64,000 nt of DNA from Zeugodacus cucurbitae (taxonomy: Eukaryota; Arthropoda; Insecta; Diptera; Tephritidae). The stretch covers positions 10,164,001 through 10,228,000 of the forward strand of contig NC_071671.1 in the NCBI RefSeq assembly GCF_028554725.1, given 5' to 3'. Position numbers and translations under genes: made by a program. Positions 31,018 through 42,715 of this stretch are shown in pieces (the stretch's first letter is position 1; each line of letters starts with the position of its first letter). The notes under the pieces were generated by a model. That model saw only the letters and a list, made by a program, of their open reading frames with translations, had not been told where the DNA came from and did no database searches.

Positions 31018-34000
31018 TAAAATATGGCTCACAACGGAGAATTTGTAACGAAACATTAAATTATTTTATAGTCATCTTAGATTTTGGTTGTGTTTTGATA
31101 AGTTTAGTTTGATGGTTGATACGAACTTGGAGGAACCATTTTCAGCGAATCATATAACCTTTGTCAAACTATAACACTCCGAAAGATGGGGCAATTAGTA
31201 ATATAGCGTGTTGCACTCATTACGAAGCAAGCGAGCTCACAATGAGGCCAAGCTGTCTAGCTGTAAATTACAGGAGACCAAGAATTACTCAATCTCAATT
31301 TATTCAGACCAATGTGTATTATTGATTTACCAAAAAGCTCCTCGGTTTTGTGTGACAATCTAGCAAGATATCCATAAAAACCACAAAGCCTTGAGTAGAA
31401 ATTCGTTTGAAGGATATATTTATATAGCCGAATATAAAAGTTGGAGGAAACATAGAAAATTGTAAAAAATATATGAAATGTTTAAGTACTCGTATAACCT
31501 AAAAACAGCGGATGAGATGAGATGTTAGACAAATGAGATAAGAATAATAAAGGAATTTTAATATCAAACGTTTTATTATACTATTTTCCTTTAATTTTCT
31601 GGGAAATTAATCAAGGGAACGAGTGAGAGCACCTTTTGAGCATCTATTATATGAGGCCTATTGGGCACGAAATGTTGTTGTCTTTGTAGTGAAGTTTCGT
31701 TTCGTTCAATTGAATGAAATTTTTCAAATATTTTTGGTCCACTGAGGACTTTTAAAGTTAATTAAAAAAAAAACGTCAACGCTTCGTTCTATAACCATTT
31801 TCATGAGATTCATTGTTGTATGCAGACTTACACACCTACAAATATGCGTACACATAACTGCCTTGCTGAAGCACTCCATTGCTTTGTATTTATGGCAATT
31901 GAATGTCATTTCCATTTCATAATAAAATCAAACTTGTCATTATCGCAACAATACGAAATTGATGACACAGTGATAAGGATATGTGAATGTATTTAATCCA
32001 CTCTGACTGTTTATTTACCAAGTAGTTATCATAAATCAGAGTGGAACTGTTATTATGGCCACACACAAACATATTAATTCATGCTCATATATTAATACGT
32101 GGCAATTTCTCTCTGTGTACATATGTATTTCATGATGATGCGTGAAGAGCAGATAGAAAACATTTACTTGTGTTTGTCGCAGTATATTTGGTATTTAATA
32201 AAAATAAATTATTAATATGCATATCTATACAAATGTACAACTTTTTTGATGTGTTAGTGCAGCTGTTACTGTTATTTATATGCATGTAAATTAAATTTAT
32301 TGCTTAACATATTATTGCGCAATAAAATTTGCCAACAGGAAATGCACGCTGAAATGTTTTTAATGGTAAATGCAAGCAAAGAAATATCGCATAAAAATAT
32401 GTATTGTATTAAAGACATATGTGTATTTACAGCAAAAAATAATTAAATAAATCAAATTTATTTAAGCGAAAATATTGCACTTTTTTACACAACAACACTA
32501 TTTTGCTGAGCCATACATATTTTTATGCAAATCTACTATAGTATGGGTGGTTATAAAAATAAACCTAACACTCAATTCTACTTGTTTAACTGAATGCGCT
32601 CCACATCGATTTTTAATTGGCATTTAGTGTTGGAAAATATTTGAAGTAAAAAATAAAAATGGAAAACTTGCGCTGTGTAGAGAGTGAGTAGAGGGGGGAA
32701 ACCTAATAAAATATTTAGCGGCACAAGCGATGTGCGCTACAGTTATTTTCAGCTGTCGTAAAAATAATGGAATAAAATGCGGAAAAAGTTACATTTCCGC
32801 TTGAATGCGCTGTAAAATGTGTGACATATTTTTTTCGATATAAAACAATAGTTGCAAAGCGCGAATAGGGTAGTTAGATAAACGGTGATCTAGGATTTCT
32901 AATACAATTTTTGTTGATATTATTAAATATCATGCATATCATGTATATAGAACACTTCAAAGTAAGGCAGTTAAGCCATTCATATTTAGATTAAAACGAA
33001 GTTTTCCATGTTTTCTAAATTTTTATCAGTAGCTCTTTAGTTTTATGTCGGTCTAGATCAATAATATCTTTTGACTAAACAGGCGATCTCTCCTGCATAT
33101 TCCTACTATAGTCTGATCTACACAATCAGAACGGACCCATATTTTCAACTGGCTTGTACTGTTAACTTGGAAAATAGTATCGAAACTGTATGCTTTGTTG
33201 CTAAAATTACAAAAAAAGGTACGGAGATGACTTGTCGAAGTTCTTTTTTTTTCAAAAAAGGATCCTAAAAGCTTTGATACAAGTATCAAGTGACTTGCAG
33301 ATAATCTTGAAAATGATTTTGTCGATTTTGAAATGTTTGTTTGAGATTTTCTATTTTCAGACAATTGTCTGACATGTAAGAATTAATATCGACTATTATT
33401 ATCAACTTAAAGAGAGCTTTTGTGAAAATTTCATGCGAGTGATGAAAGCTTAAACCGTGCATATGAAAGCTCAGTTGCTTTCACTAAAATCTATAGCTTC
33501 AAATGAAACCTTTTAAATATAATTCTTCTTTCTACTTTAGATTCGATTTTTTACTTTCAATTAGAAGTGGGTTTTGTCTTTAAACTTATGGCTCTGTTAC
33601 CTTCATAAAAATTCAGCTACTCGAATAAGTACTTTTACTATTTTTCCAATAAAGCTTTATAAGTGTTATATACTGTTATGCAAATTTGAGACTCCATATT
33701 CTATTAAAATTGAATTCTAGTTTGTACCACCCTGTCTTTGTACAAAGATTAATAAAAAAGTACTGGAAAAAAGGGTTTTATTTTCAATGTACAACCACCC
33801 AACCGTGTTTTACCCGAAAATTATTAATTCACGAAATTATTAATTCATCAAATAGCGGGAAACGAAAAACACTACAACTAAATGTAGAAAAAATTAATGG
33901 CTTACCATAAAATGCAGCGTTAAATTGTGCAAAATACCGACAGCCCAGTTGGAGTGAAAGTTTAATGTGTCGCGCCCACCGAACGGCCGCAAAGCTTTTT

Positions 34001-34579
34001 GTATGCCACATTTGAGGGAAAATTGATTTGAGTGCTTAAAAATAAATACCCGAACCCACACGGGCAAGTATTGTACCCCACAACTACAGTAAAATTATAT
34101 AAAAATGCGCCTTCGTGCATACAGTTACATACAGATGTGCTGTTGTGTGATTTTGCTTTGAATCAAACTAATCAAGCGTAAGCACGTTGATTAAAAATCG
34201 ATTTATTTGCTTTTCACGGCTAAAATTAGTACTGGGCGTAACTGGAAATGTGGGAAAAGAGTGGAAGTGATTTCAATGTACTTGTATGTATGTGTTTATA
34301 GATATTCGACTGCCTAACGTTATGTCAACTGTGAAAATCAGTGTAACACGCAAGCTGTCAATCTCGCGTGACAATTTGATATGTCAAATGAGCAGTTGAA
34401 AGCTACGAGATTTGATTACTTTCTGCGCTGTTTACTATAGATTGGTTGTAAGACGATTCTTTAATTATAGAATTGATTTTTAATATTGACATAGAATATT
34501 AAGTACTAGACATAACCTCAAATAGTATAAACAACTCAGCGTACAAACATCGGCAGCAACCAAACATTTATTTTTATAT
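31018..34579. other. Long AT-rich spacer without recognised genes
   Basis: No repeat family or convincing frame was seen. TATATAAAAA at 34096-34105 followed by ACAGTT at 34121 is a weak TATA/initiator pair with short spacing (about 25-27 bp). Confidence 0.4.
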
Positions 34580-34581
34580 TA

Positions 34582-34867
34582 GGTCAACAACTTTGCTTCC
34601 GTTTTTTTTTTTGTAAATTTACCTTTCTCTTTCTTTTCACTTTTCTTGGAATTAAAAAGCAAAATTTCCCGCAAATGTCGAGAATTCGGCTCAAAAAGTG
34701 GCATTTTCAGTTGAGAATAAGTTTGGTATGCAAACAGATCTCTACAAATATTTTGTTGGGTTAATGTTGACACAAACGTCCAAGATCGATATAAAACGAT
34801 TTAATCGATTTCAGCGACCAGTGCTTAAAAATGCTATTGGAAAACGGCTGAAGCAAAGTTGTAGACC
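34582..34867. mobile_element. 286-bp MITE derived from the mauritiana-like mariner
   Basis: The ends are GGTCAACAACTTTGCTTCCG and its inverse, with TA at 34580-34581 and 34868-34869. The interior matches the right part of the 59895 and 3161 copies (TCCCGCAAATGTCGAGAATT; GACACAAACGTCCAAGATCG). Only a few N-terminal codons remain. Confidence 0.9.
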
Positions 34868-36479
34868 TAATAGTTACCTCTGAAACGTTCTAGTTACTCC
34901 ATTACATAACCTTATAAAAAATAGAATTTAGTATTTGTGAAATATTTCACTGTTAAATAATGAATATAACCTCAAATAGTAAGAAAAACTTATCAAAGAG
35001 ACTACTAGACTTATCAATAGACTACCCAAAATATTTTTTCAAATCATTAACACCAAATTTTTCCAACACTCCCATTTCAAAGCTTTGAAAAAAAATTAAA
35101 ATTGATTATTCAAAAAAAAAAAAACAACTTCAAATTCCTTTCACTCTCACTTTCATCTCGAATATGCAAAAACATGTAACACTTTATGTGCTAACAACCA
35201 TTATGGTAACGAGCAATACATATAGTGGAAAAAATATGGCTACAACCGTAACCGTTTGATAAGAAAGCAAAAAAAAAAAAAGCGAAAAAGCAACATTGTT
35301 GCCACTTCTATGCCATTCAGCGCTGCACACCGTATCCCACAGGCACACACAGTGTGGAAAAAATGCTGTTCGTGCTTTGACACAGAAATATCCACCGTTA
35401 TACCGTTACAATGTATTTGCGTATAAATAAACACTCACATGTAACGGCACATCGATTTTTTCCAAAGTTGCCACACCAACTCGTTAGCTTTGTGTCCACT
35501 GTTGTCCCTCGAACACTCACATACATACAAACACAAACACACACTTCATAGAGTTAGAGAGTCCAATTTATCGGTGGGCGAGTGCAGCATATTTATAGGC
35601 GCACAAGCCGTTGAAGCCAATCCGCTTGCATAGATAACCATATTGTTTCGCATACGAGCTCAAACACAAATACAAACGCGCACTATGCAAATATCTATGT
35701 ATGTATGTGTAAATAAAGGGTGTTGTATTCTCTTTGCAGACATCTGTTTCGTTGGGAGAGCGCATAATTGAAGGCGCTTCAACGTATGCCGGTTATCACC
35801 AGTGCTTACACTTACAAATACTCGTTTGTACTTGTGCATATACATATACGTTCCAAGTGTTGGCTCATATGTATTGCTAAGTTTATCTCTGCCTGCGCGC
35901 TTTATCCGTACAAATTGCTTAATGTCGCTGCTTATGCGTTTGTGTTATCACAACGGATCATAAAATACACTCCATTTACTTTGCAATTTTTTGCAATTTT
36001 TTGCACTTTTTTGCTTATGATAACATTTCTTGTGTGTTTACAAGAATTTTTTTCATTGAACGCTTAAACAAATAAGACTTGGTTGTTGTAGTTTTGACTG
36101 TTTTAAATCTTTTAAATATATAACCCCCCGACATCTTTTAGACTTTATCGCTAATCTTCATTCAATATTCCGAAAAAGTTTCAAAGTTTTCTAAAAAAAA
36201 TTATTTTATTTTATCAAAAATATTCTACAAATTGCATGCGTATATTTTAAAAAAATTGAGATGGCAACCGTTCTTAAGACTATTTCGAAGCAAATCGGAT
36301 GCCTATATTCCAATATTTCCAGTCTGTCTAAACAATTTTTTTTAACCAAGTTCTTAAGGATCTTGATTGAAAACATACTTTGAAATATTTTATTTAGTTT
36401 ATTAATTTCATTTAGTTAAAAATTTAAATAGTTGGTAAGCCTTCTCAATATCTTAAAATAATTATTATAATCCATTTCA
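34868..36479. other. Spacer without recognised genes
   Basis: Poly-A runs at 35110-35122 and 35268-35281. Several overlapping open frames near 35570-36067 lack supporting context. Three tandem copies of TTTTTTGCAA/C-like words lie at 35990-36013. Confidence 0.35.
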
Positions 36480-37035
36480 TTAAGGGGCTATACCAGCGTA
36501 ACCCATTAAAAATTATGCGATTTTCGTGAACTTTTTTTTAAAGAATGTACTCGATCGAATATTTCGAAGTTTTTGAACATAATAATGTATATTTTCAGCT
36601 ATATTTTAATATTTTTATTTAACAACAATATTGAAAAATAACGTAGTTATGGGCTGTCTTGGAAGGTCCCAAATAAAGCTCCAACTGCTGACATGATTCC
36701 GGCCAAATGATTAGCTGTATCAAAAAAAAAAAAAAAATAAAAACGATTTTTGAAAAATATGTAAAATTAAGAAAATGACGTAGATCTCGTCGTTTTTTAG
36801 TTAAAAAAATTGTATTTTTAATGCCAAATTTTGAGAAATGTCCTTTCGAGAAAAACTCGTTTAAAGTTTCGACAATAGTACCTGCGAACGGTCCCTCTTT
36901 AGAATGCTAAGATTCAAAAACTATTCAAGATACGATCTTAATACACGATATTTTTGAAAGCAATAAACTATCGAATAAGCAAAAAATATTAAAAAATCGA
37001 TTTTTTGAAAATGTCACACTGGTATAGCCCCTTAA
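36480..37035. mobile_element. TTAA-flanked MITE, full-size (548 bp)
   Basis: TTAA at 36480-36483 and 37032-37035 flanks GGGGCTATACC and GGTATAGCCCC. It contains TTTCGAGAAAAACTCGTTTA followed by AAGTTTC, and an AAAAAATCGATTTTTTGAAA block before the right end. Non-coding. Same family as 6590 and similar in design to 20 and 41416. Confidence 0.88.
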
Positions 37036-37689
37036 GTAGAATATTTCAATAGTTGGCAACTCTTTTAAAATATATTTAATAACTAAAGCCGTTTTAGCAT
37101 TAGCGTATAGTAAACATTCATTAATTTTAAAAAATGTATTATGTTATAATTTGAAACAGATGACAGTATTCCCAAAAAATTGGTTATCTTTCTGAAGAAC
37201 TCATTTGTTTAATGATTCGTTTAATTGACCCTATGGTTAATTAATTCCCCGTTTAATTGAACGAAAATGCAAAAATGCAAATTTTAATGTACAATTAAGC
37301 GAAAATTTCTTACATTTTTCTTAAACAATTTAATTGAAACGTTTCATTAAATTAAATATTTTGAAACTGTGGCAACTCTCATAAAAAGTAATTGTTGCAA
37401 AATACTAATTTTCCTATGTCTTATCGACTCAACAAGTACTGTTCTAAAAAAAAAGAATTATCAATTTAGAATTTCTTGAATACTAAAATTGGAAAATAAA
37501 TAATTATGCGTTCAATTAACAGATACGATTTTTATATGAAAATTGTCTTTACTTGCGCCATACATCCGATTTGATTTGTTTGAAAAAAATATTAAAATTA
37601 AAAATTAGGTTTATTGCTAAAGTGGGTGCAAATTAATAAAGCAGATATGATCTAAGTATGAAAGGATAACCAAGAGAAGCATTTATACA
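37036..37689. other. AT-rich spacer
   Basis: Rich in TTTAATTGA/TCAATTAAAC words (37190-37350). Nothing was recognised. Confidence 0.4.
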
Positions 37690-37861
37690 CAAACTTAAAG
37701 CTACTATAACGGGGCATTGGCCATGTGGAGAACATATTTCTGTTCAAAATGGGTCTGTCCTATAACGTCGTTTTTGTCGTATTTGTCGTTGCTGGAAACT
37801 AGAAGGGAATAAGGAAGCTGATTTCCACTTTCTCTGTGAATGCCCAGCTCTATCACAAATC
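37690..37861 (+). pseudogene. LINE C-terminal fragment (RNase-H group)
   Basis: The plus strand reads ITGHWPCGEHI, RRFCRICRCWKLEGNKEAD and FHFLCECPALSQI, the cysteine-rich tail (LTGHWPIGEH, CRSC, FLCECPAL) found after RNase H in I/LOA-type LINEs. It is cut off at 37861 by HINE sequence. One in-frame stop near the middle. Confidence 0.65.
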
Positions 37862-39068
37862 AGATAGAGTCATATATACCAAAGTGATCAGGGTGACGAG
37901 TAGATTTGAAATCCGGATGTCTGTCCGTCCGTCCGTCTGTCCATCCGTCCGTCTGTCCGTCTGTCCGTCTGTGCAAGCTGTAACTTGAGTAAAAATTAAG
38001 ATATCTTGACGAAACTTGGCACAAATATTCCTTGGCACCATAAGAAGATCAAGTTCGAAAATGGGCGTAATCGGACCATTGCCACGCCCACAAAATAGCG
38101 AAAACCAAAAACACATAAAGTGTCATAACTAAGCCATAAATGAAGATATAAAAGTAAAATTTGGAATAAAGGATCACACTAGGAGGGGGCATATTTGGAT
38201 GTAATTTTTTCGGGGAAGTGTGCGTAGCCCCCCCCCCCCCCCCACAAATCGGTTATTTGTATTTAACTCGCAAACCAATAAAGCTATATAAACCAAACTT
38301 TTTGCAGTCGGTTCTCTTACATACCCCACCACACACCATGAAAATAGTTGAAATTAGGTTGAAAATTACTAAAAGTGGGTTAACTAACTAACGAAAAACG
38401 TCAGAAACACTAAATTTTGCAGAAGAAATAGCAGAAGGGAGCTGTACTCAGATTTTGTTTACAAAATGGAAAATGGCCGTGGCATCGACCACTGATGGGT
38501 AAAAAACCATATCTCAGGAACTACTCGACCGATTCGATTGAAATTCGGTATATAATATTTTCTTGACACCCTGATAACACGGACAAAAAATGGGCGAAAT
38601 CGATTTACAACCACTTATAAGTCAATTTTGAAATCCATCTTATTCCTTCACTTTATAATGTAAACATAAGGAACCAATGAAGATAACGGAATAAAACTTT
38701 ACATAATTAGTGCATATCATCTCTGGCTTCACGTTGGAAAAAATTGTCGAAATTGTACCATAACTTTTCAAGGCCCCAGCTATCGAATATGTTGAACTCA
38801 GCGCCTAAGGATAAATTTTAACCGAAAATATAGGTAAATCTCTCAGATATCTCAATTTAATTCAGAGGAAATTATTTTATTCTAATAGTGTGTCTCTGTT
38901 TCAAAAATTATTAAAATCGGGTCATAACATTTCCATATACCTCATTGTAGGTTTTTCAAAAATACGGTGAGCTTTATTCCGCATATATATATTGATTAAA
39001 TTTCTTCAATAAATTGCGAGAGTATAAAATGTTCGGTTGCACCCGAACTTAGCCTTTCCTTACTTGTT
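37862..39068 (+). mobile_element. HINE family 1, 5'-truncated (copy f)
   Basis: It begins inside the family (AGAGTCATATATACCAAAGT), with a GTCY tetramer array at about 37918-37976. The core matches copy c, and the 3' block TTGCGAGAGTATA, the hairpin GTTCGGTTGCACCCGAAC and the CCTTACTTGTT end are complete. A run of 16 C at 38228-38243 replaces the family's GACCCCGCCCCC. Confidence 0.85.
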
Positions 39069-39074
39069 ATTAAT

Positions 39075-39225
39075 AAGCCTTTATTCGAACTTCAAAGAAA
39101 ATTTTTCGATTTAGGAGGCTAACTTCGACAATCGAAGAACATACGATTTTTACTTATGACTCAATCTTCCGGAAAAGGTTAGCTTGGTTCAATACCTTGC
39201 CGAGTGTTAAACAGTGTAATGATAG
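39075..39225. repeat. Dispersed repeat shared with 14875-15030
   Basis: It shares AACTTCGACAATCGAAGAAC, TTTTTACTTATGACTCAATC and GCCGAGTGTTAAACAGTGTA with the first copy. CGAATAAAGG in reverse at the left hints at an LTR polyadenylation region. It directly follows a HINE 3' end. Confidence 0.6.
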
Positions 39226-39442
39226 CAATATATGTGACAACAGCTTATTCCATTATTTTGGAAAATCCTTATCCTTGGGACAACTTAACTATACAGCTAA
39301 TCTGATAAACTCTGTGTAAAACCTGCTTTCGATTGCTTTAGTTTTCCGCCATAACCATAAACAGCTGAATATTTATTATATGGAATTTTCAGTATTCCAA
39401 TCTATTTATTTCTGGGGTTTTATGATAACTAAATAATAACAA

Positions 39443-39919
39443 GCTCTACAAGTCGTTTATCATTCCCGTCCTGCTTTACGGTGCAGAAGCTTGGACGATG
39501 TCAACATCAGACGAGACGACACTAGGAGTTTTCGAGAGGAAATTTTTGCGCAAGATTTATGGTCCTCAGAACATTGGCAACGGCGAATACCGCAGACGAT
39601 GGAACGATGAGCTGTACGAGTTATACGACGACATGGACATAGTTCAGCGAATAAAAAGACAGCGGCTACGCTGGCTAGGTCATGTTGTCCGAATGGACGA
39701 AAACACTCCAGCCCTGAAAGTGTTCGATGCAGTACCCGCCGGAGGAAGCCGAGGAAGGGGAAGGCCTCCACTCTGTTGGAGGGACCAGGTGGAGAGCAAC
39801 CTGGTTACACTTGGGATCTCCAATTGGCGCCGAACTGCGAAGGAGAGAGAGAGGTGGCGCACTATCGTCGATTCGGCTATAACCGGCTAAACGGTTACAA
39901 CGCCAATCACATACATCAC
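39443..39919 (+). mobile_element. RTE-like LINE 3' end, 5'-truncated (copy C)
   Basis: A short insertion of the LINE B subfamily flanked by AATAACAA at 39435-39442 and 39920-39927, a probable 8-bp target duplication. The 3' end has AACCGGCTAAACGGTT and CAATCACATACATCAC. Confidence 0.88.
39498..39890 (+). pseudogene. LINE ORF C-terminus (130 codons, open)
   Basis: It reads MSTSDETTLGVFERKFLRKI, then YRRRWNDELYELYDDMDIVQ and QRLRWLGHVVRMDEN to DSAITG. This is the region after the reverse transcriptase in RTE-like LINEs. No stops, but the fragment lacks endonuclease and polymerase, so it is a dead copy. It preserves the subfamily's intact tail that copy B has lost. Confidence 0.88.
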
Positions 39920-39927
39920 AATAACAA

Positions 39928-41415
39928 TATTTTTAGCGACTATAAACATAATTGAGGTTGTGTGATAAGTACTTTATAACATTATATATTCTATGATCAC
40001 ACCTATGTATACCTTTAATGTTCTGATACAGTTACAAAAACGACAGACCTCCTATATAAGATAAGCCTTACAAACTAACAGTGAGTTGCGAAAATGAGAC
40101 GGTTAATTTTCAATATACAAATATTAAATATTTAAACTTCATTTGCTAATGCCTTTGTTATGCTAATTTATGCTCCAACAAAGGAATAGCCGTAGTAAAT
40201 GAATTTTGTTAATGAAAAATATTTGAGTTAACATTTCATAGCGAAAACTTTGCCAATTTCCAACAATAAACTGTCAAATGAATACACACTGCAATTCCAA
40301 CAAATCATTTATCATTGTGGCGAAACACAAGCGCACTTACATAGCATAGCATTTTACATAGCACATAGCACAGGACAGCACAAATGCGCATAGAAAAGTA
40401 GAAAGTTCATCAATTTAGCCATCAACTAGGCCTAAAGGTAATTCCCTTGACTTATGTCATCATCACGCAGCGTCGGCGGGCGGGTAAAGCACGAGTATGA
40501 AATCACGAGTGTTTTTCACTTAACAAATGATAAATGATTAAGTGCAGCATTATTTATATATGTGCTGTGTATGAGTGTTGAGTATATTTTGAATATGCAA
40601 CAATGCGAAAATAATTCTGCAACAATGTAGAATTAATGTTCCCCCTTTCACTTTGCATGTTTATGCAAATCGTTAAATAAATTCAAAGCTTTTTGCTGCT
40701 CTTGAAACGCTGGTGAATACGCAAACATATTTGGAAGCTGAATTTAAGCTCGGCCATTTGTGTGATTTAGGAAACGATTGTCTGTCTCAATCAAAAATCC
40801 GAATTTGAATTGTCAAATTTTCGCCTTGCTGATTGAGTGATTTCACTCAGACTGATTTATTCAACGTTTATTTTTTGTTTTTATTGCTTGTTAAATTTCA
40901 TCTGCCTGTGTTGTTTGTTTTTCAATTCCAACTCGCATTGCGTGAGAAATTTTGATTTTGTACGCACGTGTGTGCAAAGCAAATTGTCCGATGATTGATG
41001 ATGATGGGCACATATTTGGAGTTCAAAAAATGAATATATTAATACGAATTCCATTTTGAGTATTTGGTAGGGGAATGTGGTGATAGTGTGTTGGAAAATC
41101 TCAAAGTGACGCACTACACGTTGCTGGGTTCCTTTGAGACAAATATAACACAATCAGTCGGCTCTAAGTAATCAGAAAAGACTCCGATTTTTATCTGGCC
41201 AAAGTCTGTCAATTTAACAGCATGGCTCAAAATTTTTTGGAAATCTTTTCTGTCGCAATAAGAACTGAACAATTAATAAAAAATATTAATAAAACTATGT
41301 CTCTATCGCTAGACTATAAATCAACTTGTATTACATAGTTTGATAATATTTTGACATTGGCGCCATCTAGTGGAAATATTTTTTAAGACAAGTCAGTTAC
41401 TTTTGGCAATATACC
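39928..41415. other. Spacer without recognised genes
   Basis: A short ATG frame at about 40456 (MSSSRSVGGR, then a possible donor GTAAAG) lies in a small GC-rich patch at 40460-40490. Too short to support. The rest is AT-rich. Confidence 0.35.
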
Positions 41416-41985
41416 TTAAGGGGTTAGGGGTAGTAGAAACACGAAAAAATTAGAATTTTCAGTAATTTTTTTTGCTATTAAATCATGTCATGTTTTGACT
41501 AAAAATCACGAAAATTTTAAATAAAAAAAATGTATTATTTCCAAAGTTATAGCTGTCTGCGTTGACCCAGTTTCAAAAAAAGGTCCTTGCGTTGACAATC
41601 ATAAGTCCTTGGAGATTCATCTAGAATCAATCAGATAAATTTTTTTTCTAGATTTTCGGAAAATTTTTGAAAAAAAATCATTCCATCAGGCCTGAGCTTA
41701 TTATGTATTCTAAAAGCTGTATGAATTTCATTAAAATCTACTGAGCGGTTATCGAGTTTCAGTTGTCACCAGTTTAAAAAACATAGTTTTGAGAAAAGCG
41801 CATTTAAAGTTTCACCTGAGCGTTTTGGAGTGCCCGAGCGATCTTTGTTATTTGTCGAATAACTCGAAAAGTTAAATTAAATTTTAGTCAAATTTTCAGA
41901 GAATATTTTTAAGATATTACACTTAACGAAAATGCAAAAAAAAAGATTGATTTTTTGAAAATCCTGACTACCCCTAACCCCTTAA
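41416..41985. mobile_element. TTAA-flanked MITE, second subfamily (562 bp)
   Basis: TTAA at 41416-41419 and 41982-41985 flanks GGGGTTAGGGGTAGT and ACTACCCCTAACCCC. The internal motif TTGAGAAAAGCGCATTTAAA then GTTTC, and a TTGATTTTTTGAAA block before the right end, mirror the 36480 element. Non-coding. Confidence 0.88.
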
Positions 41986-42715
41986 TCAAAGTAGACCGCT
42001 AGGGACAGTAAACGACGCCATATTATTCCCGCCATTTCTCTTCAGTAAGGGAAATCATCATGGAAAGACCAACAACGAGTCGAAATTATTTAAACTTACT
42101 ACAGAAATTTTGAGTCAGTGGCCTCATTTAAGAGGTTCATTTCTGGCTGAATGGCTCCGTCAATAAACAAAATATGTACTCCATGAGTCACCATTGCATC
42201 CCGAATTAATTACGTTTTGGTTCGGATTATAAGCCGGCGGCGTACTTAGGATGTTCTTCTTCCCTAATGATCAGGATCGGTACGTTATTGTGAACGGGAA
42301 TCAATGATTACCGAATTGGATGATATGGACTTGGACAATATGTGGTTCCAAGAAGACGGCAGAACAAGCCACACAGCAAATGTCAAAATCGATTTCTGAA
42401 AAACCAAGTTTGGTGAATGTGTTATCTCACGAAATGACCCACTCAATTGGCAGCCTCGTTCGTGCATTTTGACGCCGTTAGACTATTTCCTGTGGGACTA
42501 CGTCAAGTCTGTGGTCTATGCCAGTAAGCCAGCGACGATTGATGAACTTCGAACGAATATCGAACATGAAATTGCAGCAGTATCGGCCGATTTATGCTTG
42601 AAAACCGTCGAAAATTGAGTTCAGGGCCTGAATTTCTGCAAGCGTGCCTATGGTGGCCATGCAAAAGAAATCGGAATAAAGAATTTCATTGATATTTTTA
42701 TTTTTTAGCACTTTT
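41986..42715 (+). pseudogene. Decayed DD41D-type element, relative of 13977
   Basis: It begins TCAAAGTAGACCGCTAGGGA, parallel to the start of the 13977 copy. Transposase pieces on + include HFWLNGSVNK, the MWFQEDGRTSHTANVKI block with the second catalytic Asp kept, CILTPLDYFLWDYVKSVVYA and KPATIDELRTNIEHEIAAVS. An internal deletion removes the N-terminal half, and stops and frameshifts are many. The terminal repeat on the left is missing, next to the TTAA MITE. Confidence 0.75.
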
